64,000 nt of DNA from Pseudomonas paeninsulae (GTDB lineage Bacteria > Pseudomonadota > Gammaproteobacteria > Pseudomonadales > Pseudomonadaceae): positions 4,390,501-4,454,500 of the forward strand of contig NZ_CP141799.1 of NCBI RefSeq assembly GCF_035621475.1, given 5' to 3'. A program made the translations under genes and the position numbers. The number at the start of each line of letters is the position of its first letter. Position 1 is the stretch's first letter. Shown piece after piece: positions 56,501-64,000 of this stretch. The notes under the pieces were generated by a model. It was not told the origin of the DNA, ran no database searches, and worked only from the letters and a program-made list of their open reading frames with translations.

Positions 56501-58439
56501 AGCGCACGCGCAGTTGCTCGGCGGCCAGTTTGTTGCCGGCGGCATCGGCCACCAACACCTCGAACTCGGCCAGGCTGTCGGCGTCGACCTGCTCGCCATC
56601 GAACAACCCGCGCACGCCCGGCAAACGTTCTGCCGGCCATACCGGCTGGACCAGCCGGCGGGTAATGGCGCGGCCACCAGACTCCTGCAAGCGGGCTTGC
56701 AGGATCAGTTTCACGGGTGACTTGGCCTCAGCCCAGCGGCTGTCGATGCTCAGACTGGCCTGGCCTTGCTCATCGAGCTTGACCTCGTCCAGCTCGATGT
56801 CCTGGTTGAGTTCCTCCTCGGTGAGCGAACCGAACTGATAACCCGGCAGGCTGGCCACCGCCTCGCGCAGCGGCCGTACGTAGAGCTGACCGCCGAGGCG
56901 ATTGCCGGCGGCGGGCGCGCCATACAGGTAGCGTCCGCTCACGGCGAAACGCGCGCTGGCGCTTGGCGTGAACGGCAGCTCGCTGCCCTTGAGTTCCAAG
57001 GCCAGGCGTTCGGGCAGGAAGTCTTCGACCGCAAATTCATACAACTGCGGCTTGCCGTCGCCGAGATCGAAGAGCAACTGCCAGCGCCCGGTCGGCGCCT
57101 CCTCGGCCAGCTGCAACGGGTATTGATAGAGGCCGGAAGCGTCGGCCTGCCAGACGAACTTGCGGCTGACCTGTGCGTCCGGCCGGCGCACCTCGACATG
57201 CACCGGCTGCGCCTTGAGCGCGCGGCCGTCGGCATCGCGCAGCAGGGCGTTGAGCAGCACGGTTTCGCCGGGGCGATAGAGGTCACGCGGACCGAACACG
57301 AAGAACTGCAGCGGATGCGCCTGCGGGCCGGTGATGTCGAACTCGGCCAGGTCCAGCGCCGGGCCGTTCAAGCGCAGCAGACTGGTCTGCTCACCCAGGT
57401 GCGCCAGCAACACTTCGGCCTTGGCCGGCAGCGGCAGCTCGGCATGCCCGGCGCTGTCGGTCTTGCCCTCGGCCAGCAACTGGCCCTTGCCATCGAGCAA
57501 CTCCAGCTCGACCTCGGCCAACGCCTGGCCGCCAGCCAGGGCCTGGGTGAACACGTCCAGGCGATTGCGGTAACGGTGGGCGGACAGGCCGATGTCGCTC
57601 AGGGTGAACAGGGTGGCTGGCTGCGAATAGCTGTAGTTGCCGGCTTCGCGCATTACCGCCAGGTACACCCCGGGCTGCTTGAACGGCGGCAGACCGGCAA
57701 TCGGCAGGAGCAGGGTTTCGCGCGTGTTGCGCGGTGGGTCGAGGTCGAAGCGCCCGCCGTAGACCAGTTCGGCCATTGGTAGCAGCGAGCGTGCTTCCCA
57801 GGTGTCGAGAGCGCTGCTGTTGCCCCAACGGCTGAGAAAGCTCGGCAAGGACTCGGGTTTGATGCGAAAGAACTCGACGTTGACCTTGTCGACGTTCAGC
57901 GCGATCACCGGCAACCCTTCGGCCAGACGGGTCGGCAACAGCGAACCGCGGCTGGCAAAGCCGACACTGGCTTGCAGGTCGCGGGTCTGCAAACGGCTGA
58001 CATGCTCACCCGCCAATTGCTTGCCGGTCAGCGCCTGCAGCCCGCCATCCACCGTCAGCACCAGCTTGCGCTTGGGCTGCAGATGGCGCAGGCGCAGTTC
58101 CATCAGGTTGTCGCTCAGCTCCCAGGCGCCGTCGACCTTGCCGCTTTTACTGTCGACCAGGTGCACGCGTTCGGCGAATTTCTGCTGCGGCTCGAGCGGC
58201 ACGGAAAAGCTCACGGACAACGCGCTGGCGCCATCTACCTGAACTTCGGAAACATCCACCACGCTCAGCTCGCGCCCGGCATAGCGCTCGGCCAACGCCG
58301 CGCGGTCGCTGACCGGCGTGGCCGACTCGCGACTGACCGCGGCGGCGTTCGGGCTGACGTTGGTAGGTTCGGGAGTGGAGGAATCACAGGCGCTGAGCAG
58401 GCTCAGGACAAGTGCCAGAAACAGTCCTTTGTTCGGCAT
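53535..58439 (-). CDS. yfhM: Bacterial alpha-2-macroglobulin lipoprotein
   Basis: A 1634-residue periplasmic protease trap. The signal peptide has a lipobox (LLSAC, cysteine at 18). MG-type beta domains fill the first two thirds; the thioester motif C1166-L-E-Q is in AYPYGCLEQTVSGLYPSLYA, followed by the TED helical domain (GLWGADGDEEYWLSAYVTDF). The thioester would link covalently to a protease that cuts the bait region, protecting the cell when the outer membrane is damaged. The ATG at 58439 is preferred over the longer frame because GGAG lies six bases before it. It is normally adjacent to pbpC, which lies 2.3 kb downstream here. Confidence 0.94.
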   Translation of the reverse strand: MPNKGLFLALVLSLLSACDSSTPEPTNVSPNAAAVSRESATPVSDRAALAERYAGRELSVVDVSEVQVDGASALSVSFSVPLEPQQKFAERVHLVDSKSGKVDGAWELSDNLMELRLRHLQPKRKLVLTVDGGLQALTGKQLAGEHVSRLQTRDLQASVGFASRGSLLPTRLAEGLPVIALNVDKVNVEFFRIKPESLPSFLSRWGNSSALDTWEARSLLPMAELVYGGRFDLDPPRNTRETLLLPIAGLPPFKQPGVYLAVMREAGNYSYSQPATLFTLSDIGLSAHRYRNRLDVFTQALAGGQALAEVELELLDGKGQLLAEGKTDSAGHAELPLPAKAEVLLAHLGEQTSLLRLNGPALDLAEFDITGPQAHPLQFFVFGPRDLYRPGETVLLNALLRDADGRALKAQPVHVEVRRPDAQVSRKFVWQADASGLYQYPLQLAEEAPTGRWQLLFDLGDGKPQLYEFAVEDFLPERLALELKGSELPFTPSASARFAVSGRYLYGAPAAGNRLGGQLYVRPLREAVASLPGYQFGSLTEEELNQDIELDEVKLDEQGQASLSIDSRWAEAKSPVKLILQARLQESGGRAITRRLVQPVWPAERLPGVRGLFDGEQVDADSLAEFEVLVADAAGNKLAAEQLRVRLIRERRDYYWNFSDSDGWSHNYNEKFLTLNEETLTVAPGGTAKISFPVEWGPYRIEVIDAQTGLLSSLRFWAGYRWQDNADGGAVRPDQVKLALDKPAYVDGETATVTVTPPAGGSGYLLVESSDGPLWWQAIEVPAEGKAFAIPIAKDWARHDLYVSALVIRPGERKSNATPKRAVGLLHLPLQRAPRKLALSLHAAEQMRPNQPLKVKVRARNADGSVAERVQVLVAAVDAGILNITDYLTPDPFASLFGRKAYGADQLDVYGQLIEAGQGRLAKLAFGGDAALAGGGKRPDTSVLIVALQSQPLQLNEQGEGEVSLNIPDFNGELRLMAQAWSDERYGMAEGKTLVAAPLIAELSAPRFLAGGDETSLALDLNNLSGQAQQLQVHFGVEGQLSLIEPAVAATTLNLADGERRILRIPVRALGGFGQGRLKVTVQGLTLPGEDLPPFSREWSLGVRPAYPAQLQHFRAVLKDQAWILPAGALEAFEPAGLEARLAISSRPPLNLGEQIRALKAYPYGCLEQTVSGLYPSLYADAASLKRLGLEGESDEQRRRAIELGIERLLSMQRHNGSFGLWGADGDEEYWLSAYVTDFLLRAREQGFGVPSEALKKASERLLRYVQERNLIEVNYSDNANHSRFAVQAYAGYVLARSQQAPLGALRSLYERRSDALSGLPLVHLAVALQKMGDQPRADDVLAAGLARSRERDNWLADYGSPLRDQALILALLEEHELAAGSREARLFALADEVSGQQWLSTQERNSLYLAGRNLLGKPEPNWHVGLHSGAFEFELSNNQPGLKLDASELAAAMSITNPGSEPLYQQLTLSGYPAKAPAAGGDNLSIYREYLAMDGSPLDLSALQSGELVLVHLAVAAKQRVPDALVVDLLPAGLELENQNLAQSAASLEDASSAVQEWQKAMHNANIKHQEFRGDRYVAALDVSAYETSHLLYLARAVTPGSYRVPPPQVESMYRPNWQALGETPGRMVVRDR

Positions 58440-58581
58440 TGCAGGCTCCAACAAAATGGCAGGCGCAGAGGCCAATCACTATAGCCGAGTCGCCCTGGAG
58501 CGACGAGACCGGCGCAGCAAAACTGCACATGCGGCACGGTTGCCGTACAGCAACCGGGTCATAGGCTCGAGCGCAGAGGCG

Positions 58582-58741
58582 GTGAAGATACCGAACGCCG
58601 TCGCGAGGCTATCTCCAGCTGTTTGCGGCAAGACGCACTGCGCAAAAAACGGGGGGATTGTGTGAGCTGAATAACCCCATTTTTTGCGCAGCACAACGTC
58701 AGCAGCGGCCGCGGTAGGCGGAAGTTTTTCACCAGCGCTCA
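58582..58741. repeat. Dispersed noncoding repeat, copy B
   Basis: Related to 39202-39376 by CGAACGCCGTCGCGAG, TGCGGCAAGACGC and the end GTAGGCGGAAGTTTTTCACC. Together with the preceding bases it fills the 299-bp gap between yfhM and the ybaK gene and touches the ybaK stop codon. No gene is seen in the gap. Confidence 0.6.
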
Positions 58742-59203
58742 GGCGCAGAGGTCGCACACCTTGGCGTTGGGCGCCAGTTTGAAGAACTCGTCGACCGGCA
58801 TGTGTACCAAGTTTTCGTGATCCCCGGCTTCCAGGTAGATGTCCTGCTGACGCACCAGCATCGGATCGATCAGCATGTCGAGGCCATAGACCTCACCCAG
58901 CGCCGGTATCGCGCCGCGCTCGCAATCCTTGAACAGGTTCACCAGCGCCTGTTCGCCACTGAGCTGCCAACGCCGCGTGCCCTTGTGCACCTTGCTCAGA
59001 TCCAATTGCCGATTGGCCGGTAACACGGCCATCAGATAATGCCCGCGCCTATCATCGAGAATCACCGATTTAGCCATTCGTGAAGCGGGAATCCCGGCCT
59101 TGCGCGCCGACTCCAGGCTGGTCGCCGAGGGCATGTGCTCGACCAGCTGGAACTGACAGTGCGCCCGCTGCAGGCTGCGCTCCAGAGTTTGTGCCATATG
59201 CAT
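58739..59203 (-). CDS. YbaK/EbsC-type aminoacyl-tRNA deacylase
   Basis: A 154-residue protein of the YbaK/ProX family, which hydrolyses mischarged tRNAs in trans. Recognisable are HMPSATSLESARKAGIPASRMAKSV at the start of the domain, with the lysine in the conserved position, and the closing GDHENLVHMPVDEFFKL. The preferred substrate (Cys-tRNA, Ala-tRNA or another) cannot be read from sequence. GAGGAGG six bases before the ATG at 59203 fixes the start. The C-terminus has two cysteines (KVCDLCA). It is downstream of nothing on its strand and divergent from dinF. Confidence 0.88.
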   Translation of the reverse strand: MHMAQTLERSLQRAHCQFQLVEHMPSATSLESARKAGIPASRMAKSVILDDRRGHYLMAVLPANRQLDLSKVHKGTRRWQLSGEQALVNLFKDCERGAIPALGEVYGLDMLIDPMLVRQQDIYLEAGDHENLVHMPVDEFFKLAPNAKVCDLCA

Positions 59204-59369
59204 GAGCCACCTCCTCGACCGCTTGCTTCGCGGTAATTGCTGATTCCCCTTTGCAAGTTTAGTCAGCCTGGGTGCCTACGACGCCGCAGCCAAGAAACGC
59301 TTGCTGCTATAGCGCGGCAGGCATAGTCGAAAAAGCACTATCGAATCCGCAAGCCGCCGGCACTGCCCC

Positions 59370-59375
59370 TATAAT
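59370..59375 (+). promoter_or_regulatory. -10 element of the dinF promoter
   Basis: A perfect TATAAT lies 22 bp before the ATG, giving a very short leader. No good -35 hexamer is found 17 bp upstream (CCGCAA), and no LexA box is seen, so DNA-damage control of this gene is not supported. Confidence 0.5.
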
Positions 59376-59396
59376 CGGCATTTTCCCGGAGTCGCC

Positions 59397-60767
59397 ATGT
59401 CCGCACTGCTCGATGCCTGGCAGCACGCGCCCACCCACAAACGGGTCTGGGCCCTGGCAGCGCCGATGATTTTGTCCAACCTGTCGGTGCCGCTGGTGGC
59501 GCTGGTCGACAGCGCAGTGGTCGGCCACCTGCCGCATGCCCATCAACTGGCGGCAGTGGCGATCGGCGGCAGCCTGTATACCCTGCTGACCTGGGCCGTG
59601 GGCTTTCTGCGCATGGGCACCACCGGTTTCGCCGCCCAGGCCGCCGGCCGGGAAGACGGCAGCGCGTTGCGCCAGGTGTTGCTGCAAGGCCTGCTGCTCG
59701 GCGGGCTGCTGGCGTTGCTCTTGATCCTGCTGGCGCTGCCGTTCAGTGCCGCCGCGCTGAGCCTGATGCAACCCTCGGCGGAGCTGGAGGCGCTGGCCCG
59801 CAGTTATTTCCAGATCCGCCTGCTCGGCCTGCCAGCGGCGCTGGCCACCTATGCCCTGATCGGCTGGCTACTCGGCACCCAGAACGCCCGCGGGCCACTG
59901 GCGATCCTGCTGACCACCAACCTGCTCAACGTCGCCCTCGACTTGCTTTTCGTGCTCGGTCTGCACTGGGGCGTGGCCGGCGCCGCCTGGGCCTCGGTGA
60001 TCGCCGAATGGAGTGGCGCTCTACTAGGTCTATGCCTGACGCGCCAGGCCTTGCGCGCCTATGCCGGGCAGATCGACTGGTCGGCGCTGCGCCGCTGGCT
60101 GAACTGGCGTCCGCTGCTGGCGGTCAATCGCGACATTTTTATCCGCACCCTGGCGCTGCAGGCGGTGTTCTTCCTGATTACCGTGCAGGGCTCGCGCTTG
60201 GGCGACGTCACGGTGGCGGCCAATGCCTTGCTGCTCAACGGCCTGCTGCTCACTGCCCACGCCCTCGACGGTCTCGCCCACGCGGTGGAAGCACTATGCG
60301 GCCATGCCCTCGGCGCCCGTGACCGCCAGAGTTTGCGCCGCAGCCTGATAGTCGCGGGCGGCTGGTCGCTGCTGGCCAGCCTCGGCTTTGCCCTGTTCTT
60401 CCTGTTCGCCGGCCACTGGTTCATCGGCCTGCAAACCGATATCGCCCCGGTGCGCGCCCTGGCCCTCGACTACCTGCCATACCTGGCGCTGCTGCCACTG
60501 CTGGCGGTGTGGAGCTACCTGCTCGACGGCCTGTTCATCGGCGCCACCCGCGCTCGCGAAATGCGCAACGCCATGCTCCTGGCTCTCGGCCTGAGCGTGC
60601 CGCTGGCCTGGTTGCTGCAAGCCTTGGGCAATCACGGTCTGTGGCTGGCCTTCCTCTGCTTTATGCTGCTGCGCAGCCTCTGCCTGGGCACCTATGCTTA
60701 CCAACTGACGCGCGACGATCGGTGGTTCACCGCAGTTCCGGCGCGATGCGCGCGTCCCACCGGCTGA
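59397..60767 (+). CDS. dinF: MATE-family efflux transporter, DinF-like
   Basis: A 456-residue inner-membrane exporter with about 12 helices in two MatE halves. It opens HKRVWALAAPMILSNLSVPLVALVDSAVVGHL, close to E. coli DinF, and the second half has DIFIRTLALQAVFFLITVQGSRLGDVTVAANALL. MATE proteins use Na+ or H+ gradients to expel cationic drugs or other compounds. The C-terminus past the last helix (DDRWFTAVPARCARPTG) looks like read-through into intergenic repeat sequence. The substrate is unknown. Confidence 0.9.
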   Translation: MSALLDAWQHAPTHKRVWALAAPMILSNLSVPLVALVDSAVVGHLPHAHQLAAVAIGGSLYTLLTWAVGFLRMGTTGFAAQAAGREDGSALRQVLLQGLLLGGLLALLLILLALPFSAAALSLMQPSAELEALARSYFQIRLLGLPAALATYALIGWLLGTQNARGPLAILLTTNLLNVALDLLFVLGLHWGVAGAAWASVIAEWSGALLGLCLTRQALRAYAGQIDWSALRRWLNWRPLLAVNRDIFIRTLALQAVFFLITVQGSRLGDVTVAANALLLNGLLLTAHALDGLAHAVEALCGHALGARDRQSLRRSLIVAGGWSLLASLGFALFFLFAGHWFIGLQTDIAPVRALALDYLPYLALLPLLAVWSYLLDGLFIGATRAREMRNAMLLALGLSVPLAWLLQALGNHGLWLAFLCFMLLRSLCLGTYAYQLTRDDRWFTAVPARCARPTG

Positions 60768-60806
60768 CGGCAACCGACTCACGCAGCAACCTGAAAGGAA
60801 TCCACC

Positions 60807-61262
60807 ATGGGCGAAGCCATAGCCGCCTACCTGCACTACCTGTCGATCTTTCTGCTGTTTGCCCTGCTGACCCTGGAGCACCAACTGTTCAAACGGCCAC
60901 TGGATCTGCCGCGTGCGCGCAGCCTGATTCGCGTCGACATCGCCTATGCCCTGTCAGCTGGCCTGGTATTGGCCAGCGGCGCCGCGCGCCTGGTCTGGTA
61001 TGGCAAAGGGCTGGCCTACTACCTGCACAACAGCCTGTTCCATGCCAAGCTCGGCCTGTTCATCCTGATTGCTTTGCTGTCGATCCTGCCGACCGTGGTC
61101 TTCCTCAACTGGCGCAACGACCTGAAGGCCGGCCAGGTGCCGCAGATCAGCGCTCGCCTGGGCACGCTGGTGATCATGACCATTCGCCTGGAGTTGCTGT
61201 TGCTGCTGATCCTGCCGTTACTGGCAACGCTGATGGCCCGTGGGTTTGGCGTGACCGGGTAA
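60807..61262 (+). CDS. DUF2214 family membrane protein
   Basis: A 151-residue protein with four predicted membrane helices, beginning MGEAIAAYLHYLSIFLLFAL. The conserved histidines in YLHYLSIF and LFHAKLGLFILIALLSILPT, plus WYGKGLAYYL, are typical of DUF2214; such histidines suggest haem or metal binding, which is only a guess. AAAGGAA precedes the ATG at 60807, 39 bp after dinF. In P. aeruginosa a similar gene is next to speA. The function is unknown. Confidence 0.87.
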   Translation: MGEAIAAYLHYLSIFLLFALLTLEHQLFKRPLDLPRARSLIRVDIAYALSAGLVLASGAARLVWYGKGLAYYLHNSLFHAKLGLFILIALLSILPTVVFLNWRNDLKAGQVPQISARLGTLVIMTIRLELLLLLILPLLATLMARGFGVTG

Positions 61263-61395
61263 GCCTGGGGCAGGTTCGGAGGGCGATCCGCGCGGGACGC
61301 AGCGACAGCCAGGCAGAGGAGTGTTAAGCCACCCAACTGCGCTGTACAGCCTGCAACGAATGACGCCCAGCTTGATTGTGCTGGGGTGGCTGTTA

Positions 61396-61422
61396 TGTAA
61401 CCCGGATGACATCCGGGCTACA
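61396..61422. repeat. Short palindrome of the CCCGGATG type
   Basis: CCCGGATG-A-CATCCGGG at 61401-61417 is a perfect palindrome with one central base; TGTA and TACA extend it on both sides with one mismatch. It lies between convergent DUF2214 and speA genes and is related to the repeat at 53472-53524. The rest of the 223-bp gap is empty. Confidence 0.65.
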
Positions 61423-61485
61423 TGCAGCGCCGCTGTTAGCCTGGTGCACGGCTAGCAACGGCGCACCCTCCGCGAAGCCCGCGGA

Positions 61486-63399
61486 TCAGGACGACAGGTA
61501 GGACGAGCGGGTCAGGCCCAGGCGCAGGGCGTCGAGGAACTGGGTGCGCTCGCGGGGGCTGATCTTGGCGCTGGCGACCTTGTCGCGGTAGTGGGTCATC
61601 AACTCCTCCGGCGACAGGTGCACGTAGCGCAGCATGTCCTCGATGGTGTCGTGGGTCTCGATCCCGGCGTGGTACACGCTGCCATCCTGGTTCTGGTAGA
61701 TGTTCACCGAGTCGGTGTCGCCAAACAGGTTGTGCATGTCGCCGAGAATTTCCTGGTAGGCACCGACCAGGAAGATCCCCAGCAGATAATCCTCACCCTC
61801 GCGCACTTCGTGCACCGGCAGGCTGGTTTCGATGCTCTGCTCGTCGACGTACTGACGGATCTTGCCGTCTGAGTCGCAGGTCAGGTCTTGCAGCACCGCA
61901 CGGCGCATGGGTTCTTCGTCCAGGCGGTTAAGCGGCAGGATCGGCAGCACCTGGCCGATGGCCCAGGTGTCGGGCAGACTCTGGAACACCGAGAAGTTGC
62001 AAATGTACTTGTCGGCCAGCTTGTCGTTGAGCTCGTCGAGGACCTGACGGTGCGAACGCTGACGCGCCTTGAGCGAGTTGTGCAGGCGCCGGCACAGGGC
62101 GAAATAGCATTGTTCGCCCAGGGCCTTCTCGACCAGGCTGATCTTGCCATCGGCATACTGGCTGGCGATATCGCTCATGTAGTGAGTAGCGCGCCAGTAG
62201 GTCTCGGTGACCATCTCGATATCGGTCGGGCCGAGCAACTCGACCAGGTACTGCACGGTTTCCGGCAGGCTGGTGACATCTTCGATCTGCGGGATCTGGT
62301 CGTTGTGTTTCTCCACGTCGGTGACCTGCACCACCAACATGGCGTGGTGCGCGGTCAGCGAGCGGCCGCTCTCGGAGAAGATATGCGGGTGCGGCAGCTC
62401 CTGGGCGTCGCAGAACTCTTTCAACATGCCGACCACCACACCGGCGTAGTCGTCCATGTCGTAGTTGATCGAACTGGCGTTGCGCGAGTGGGTGCCGTCG
62501 TAGTCGACACCCAGGCCGCCGCCGACGTCGATATGATCGACCGGCAGACCCAGGCCACGCAGCTCGCCGTAATAACGAATGGCTTCCTTGAAGCCGTGCT
62601 GGTAGTCGGCCAGGTTGGCGATCTGCGAGCCCATGTGGAAGTGCAGCAGGCGGATGCCTTGATCCAGCTTGGCCGCGCGGAAGCGCTCGACCACCGACAG
62701 CAACTGCGCCGCCGACAGACCGAACTTGGACTTCTCGCCGCCGGTGTCGGCCCACTTGGAAGAGGCCAGCGACGATAGGCGCACGCGCAGGCCGATCTGC
62801 GGGGCGACCTTGAGCTCGGCCGCCTCCTCGATCACCAACTGCACCTCGGATTCTTTCTCGATGACGATAAACACGTTGTGGCCGAGTTTCTGCCCCATCA
62901 GCGCCAGCTTGATGAACTCGCGGTCCTTGTAGCCATTGCAGACAATAGTGCCGCCCTTCGGCGCCAGCGCCAGCACGGCCATCAGCTCGGGCTTGGAGCC
63001 GGCTTCCAGGCCGATGGAGACGTTCTGCGTGGCGATGATGTTCTCGATCACCGCTTCCTGCTGGTTGACCTTGATCGGGTACAGCGCGGTGTAGCAGCTC
63101 TGGTAGTCCAGCCGCGCGATGTTGGCGTCGAAGGCACCGGTCAACTGGCGCACGCGGTCCTGCAGGATGTCCGGAAAACGCACCAACAGCGGCAGGCTGA
63201 GGCCAGTCTGGCGCAACTCATCGATCTGCGCCGACAGGTCGAAGGGCGTGCTGTCGGGGCCATTCGGGCGAACTTCGACGCGGCCCTGGTCATTGATCGC
63301 GAAATAACCCGCGCCCCAATGGCGAATGCCGTAGACGCTGCGGCTGTCCGCTACTGTCCACTGGCTGCCGTCATCTTTGCGTGTGCGTCGTGCAGACAT
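61486..63399 (-). CDS. speA: Biosynthetic arginine decarboxylase SpeA
   Basis: A 637-residue PLP enzyme of fold type III that converts arginine to agmatine, the first step to putrescine and spermidine. The PLP lysine is K110 in [25 protein letters not shown] and [15 protein letters not shown] form the substrate pocket, and the C-terminal part contains the family's extra domain up to [13 protein letters not shown]. Length is standard. It is convergent with DUF2214 and follows the SUI1 gene on the same strand after 125 bp, as in P. aeruginosa. Confidence 0.97.
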   Translation of the reverse strand: MSARRTRKDDGSQWTVADSRSVYGIRHWGAGYFAINDQGRVEVRPNGPDSTPFDLSAQIDELRQTGLSLPLLVRFPDILQDRVRQLTGAFDANIARLDYQSCYTALYPIKVNQQEAVIENIIATQNVSIGLEAGSKPELMAVLALAPKGGTIVCNGYKDREFIKLALMGQKLGHNVFIVIEKESEVQLVIEEAAELKVAPQIGLRVRLSSLASSKWADTGGEKSKFGLSAAQLLSVVERFRAAKLDQGIRLLHFHMGSQIANLADYQHGFKEAIRYYGELRGLGLPVDHIDVGGGLGVDYDGTHSRNASSINYDMDDYAGVVVGMLKEFCDAQELPHPHIFSESGRSLTAHHAMLVVQVTDVEKHNDQIPQIEDVTSLPETVQYLVELLGPTDIEMVTETYWRATHYMSDIASQYADGKISLVEKALGEQCYFALCRRLHNSLKARQRSHRQVLDELNDKLADKYICNFSVFQSLPDTWAIGQVLPILPLNRLDEEPMRRAVLQDLTCDSDGKIRQYVDEQSIETSLPVHEVREGEDYLLGIFLVGAYQEILGDMHNLFGDTDSVNIYQNQDGSVYHAGIETHDTIEDMLRYVHLSPEELMTHYRDKVASAKISPRERTQFLDALRLGLTRSSYLSS

Positions 63400-63524
63400 C
63401 GAGGTCTCCCTTGCTGGCGATTGAAGCCCCGGATCAAGCGGGGCCCGTGCAGATTAAAGTCTGGAAATGACGATTACCCGGCGATGGACTGGCCATCTGC
63501 CGGGGAAGTTTAGAAAACCTGGGG

Positions 63525-63896
63525 TCAGCCGCCGGATTTTTTGGCTTTGAAGCCATGTTTTAGCAGTTCTTCGAGCAACAGTCCGACGTGATCGCCCTGA
63601 ATCTCGATCACCCCATCCTTCAACGAGCCGCCGCAACCACAGCGTTTCTTCAGGGCGCTGGCCAATTCTTTCAACGGTTCTTCGGCCAGGGGCACGCCAC
63701 TGACGGTGGTCACCGTCTTGCCGCCACGGCCTTTGGTTTCGCGGCGCACGCGGGCGATGCCGTCACCGGCAGGAATCAGGGAGTGCTTGCAGATACAGGC
63801 ATCCACCGGCTGACTGCAGTCCGGGCAATGCCGGCCGCTGTCGGTGGAATACACCAGGCCGCTGAGGGCGGCGAATGACGAAGCTTTCTTGACCAC
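63525..63896 (-). CDS. yciH: SUI1/eIF1-family translation factor, YciH-like
   Basis: A 123-residue protein with an N-terminal cysteine cluster (HCPDCSQPVDACIC, four cysteines, probably zinc) and the SUI1 domain (VRRETKGRGGKTVTTVSGVP; LKKRCGCGGSLKDGVIEIQG). Bacterial YciH is related to eukaryotic eIF1 and may influence start-site choice or translation under stress. The start is GTG at 63896 with GAGGAAAA before it. The frame stays open to the window edge, but no start codon or similarity supports a longer protein. Confidence 0.93.
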   Translation of the reverse strand: MVKKASSFAALSGLVYSTDSGRHCPDCSQPVDACICKHSLIPAGDGIARVRRETKGRGGKTVTTVSGVPLAEEPLKELASALKKRCGCGGSLKDGVIEIQGDHVGLLLEELLKHGFKAKKSGG

Positions 63897-64000
63897 CGGC
63901 TTTTCCTCATGTGGGGTCAGGATAGCGACTGGCCGATATGCATCGACCGCGAAGCCCCACTCTGGCAGGGGCGGCGCACCCGAGCTGGACGGCTCGGGCT

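Overview
The window reads as a chromosomal segment of a Pseudomonas species, probably not P. aeruginosa itself. It is visibly GC-rich. Several gene neighbourhoods match Pseudomonas order as I remember it: morA-glyA-mapZ-radA-mscL, yajL/NCS2 permease/trmA, a cyanide-insensitive oxidase operon, and DUF2214-speA-SUI1. REP-type inverted repeats sit between genes. No rRNA, tRNA or CRISPR array was recognised. The species assignment is inference from memory of synteny and protein families, not a database search.

Layout. 1-2417 holds a type I restriction-modification pair (hsdM and the start of hsdS), followed by a 0.7 kb region that is partly AT-rich. 3-15 kb is a core block: MorA (PAS-GGDEF-EAL), GlyA, the PilZ protein MapZ, RadA, two DUF465 proteins, an EAL-only phosphodiesterase, MscL, Fpr and RlmG. 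15-18 kb is cioAB plus a 47-residue third gene, with a perfect ANR/FNR box upstream. 18-30 kb carries transporters (MFS, NCS2 purine, Na+/H+), YajL, TrmA, small membrane or periplasmic proteins, a frameshifted zinc peptidase gene, a RIO kinase and Ada. 29-34 kb has a thiolase facing an SDR-MaoC pair, with two MITE-like elements between them, then a MazG-like protein and CmoM. 34-37 kb has two tandem DUF4136 lipoproteins and an IS1111-type IS110 element next to a perfect REP.

37-49 kb has GNAT, DMT and SdiA-regulated proteins, a SulP transporter with UspA behind a long leader, two tandem membrane diguanylate cyclases, a chemoreceptor and a 7TMR-DISM diguanylate cyclase. 48.8-58.4 kb holds pbpC and the alpha-2-macroglobulin yfhM. 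These are usually adjacent but are separated here by a + strand block with a collagen-like secreted protein and two small envelope proteins. 58.7-64 kb has YbaK, a MATE exporter, DUF2214, SpeA and the SUI1 protein.

Functional themes. Six proteins make, degrade or bind c-di-GMP (MorA, MapZ, an EAL protein, three diguanylate cyclases), so the region leans towards the motile/sessile switch. A collagen-like surface protein with possible RsmA sites in its leader would fit that theme. The most interesting signal is the IS element. The long noncoding tail after its transposase folds into nested hairpins and carries an 8-nt segment complementary to the REP bases at the right junction, which is what a guide (seek/bridge) RNA targeting REP would look like. 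Other unexplained structures are a 14-codon mini-ORF and structured leader before sulP, a dispersed noncoding repeat of about 170 bp, and perfect 18-bp and 24-bp hairpins.
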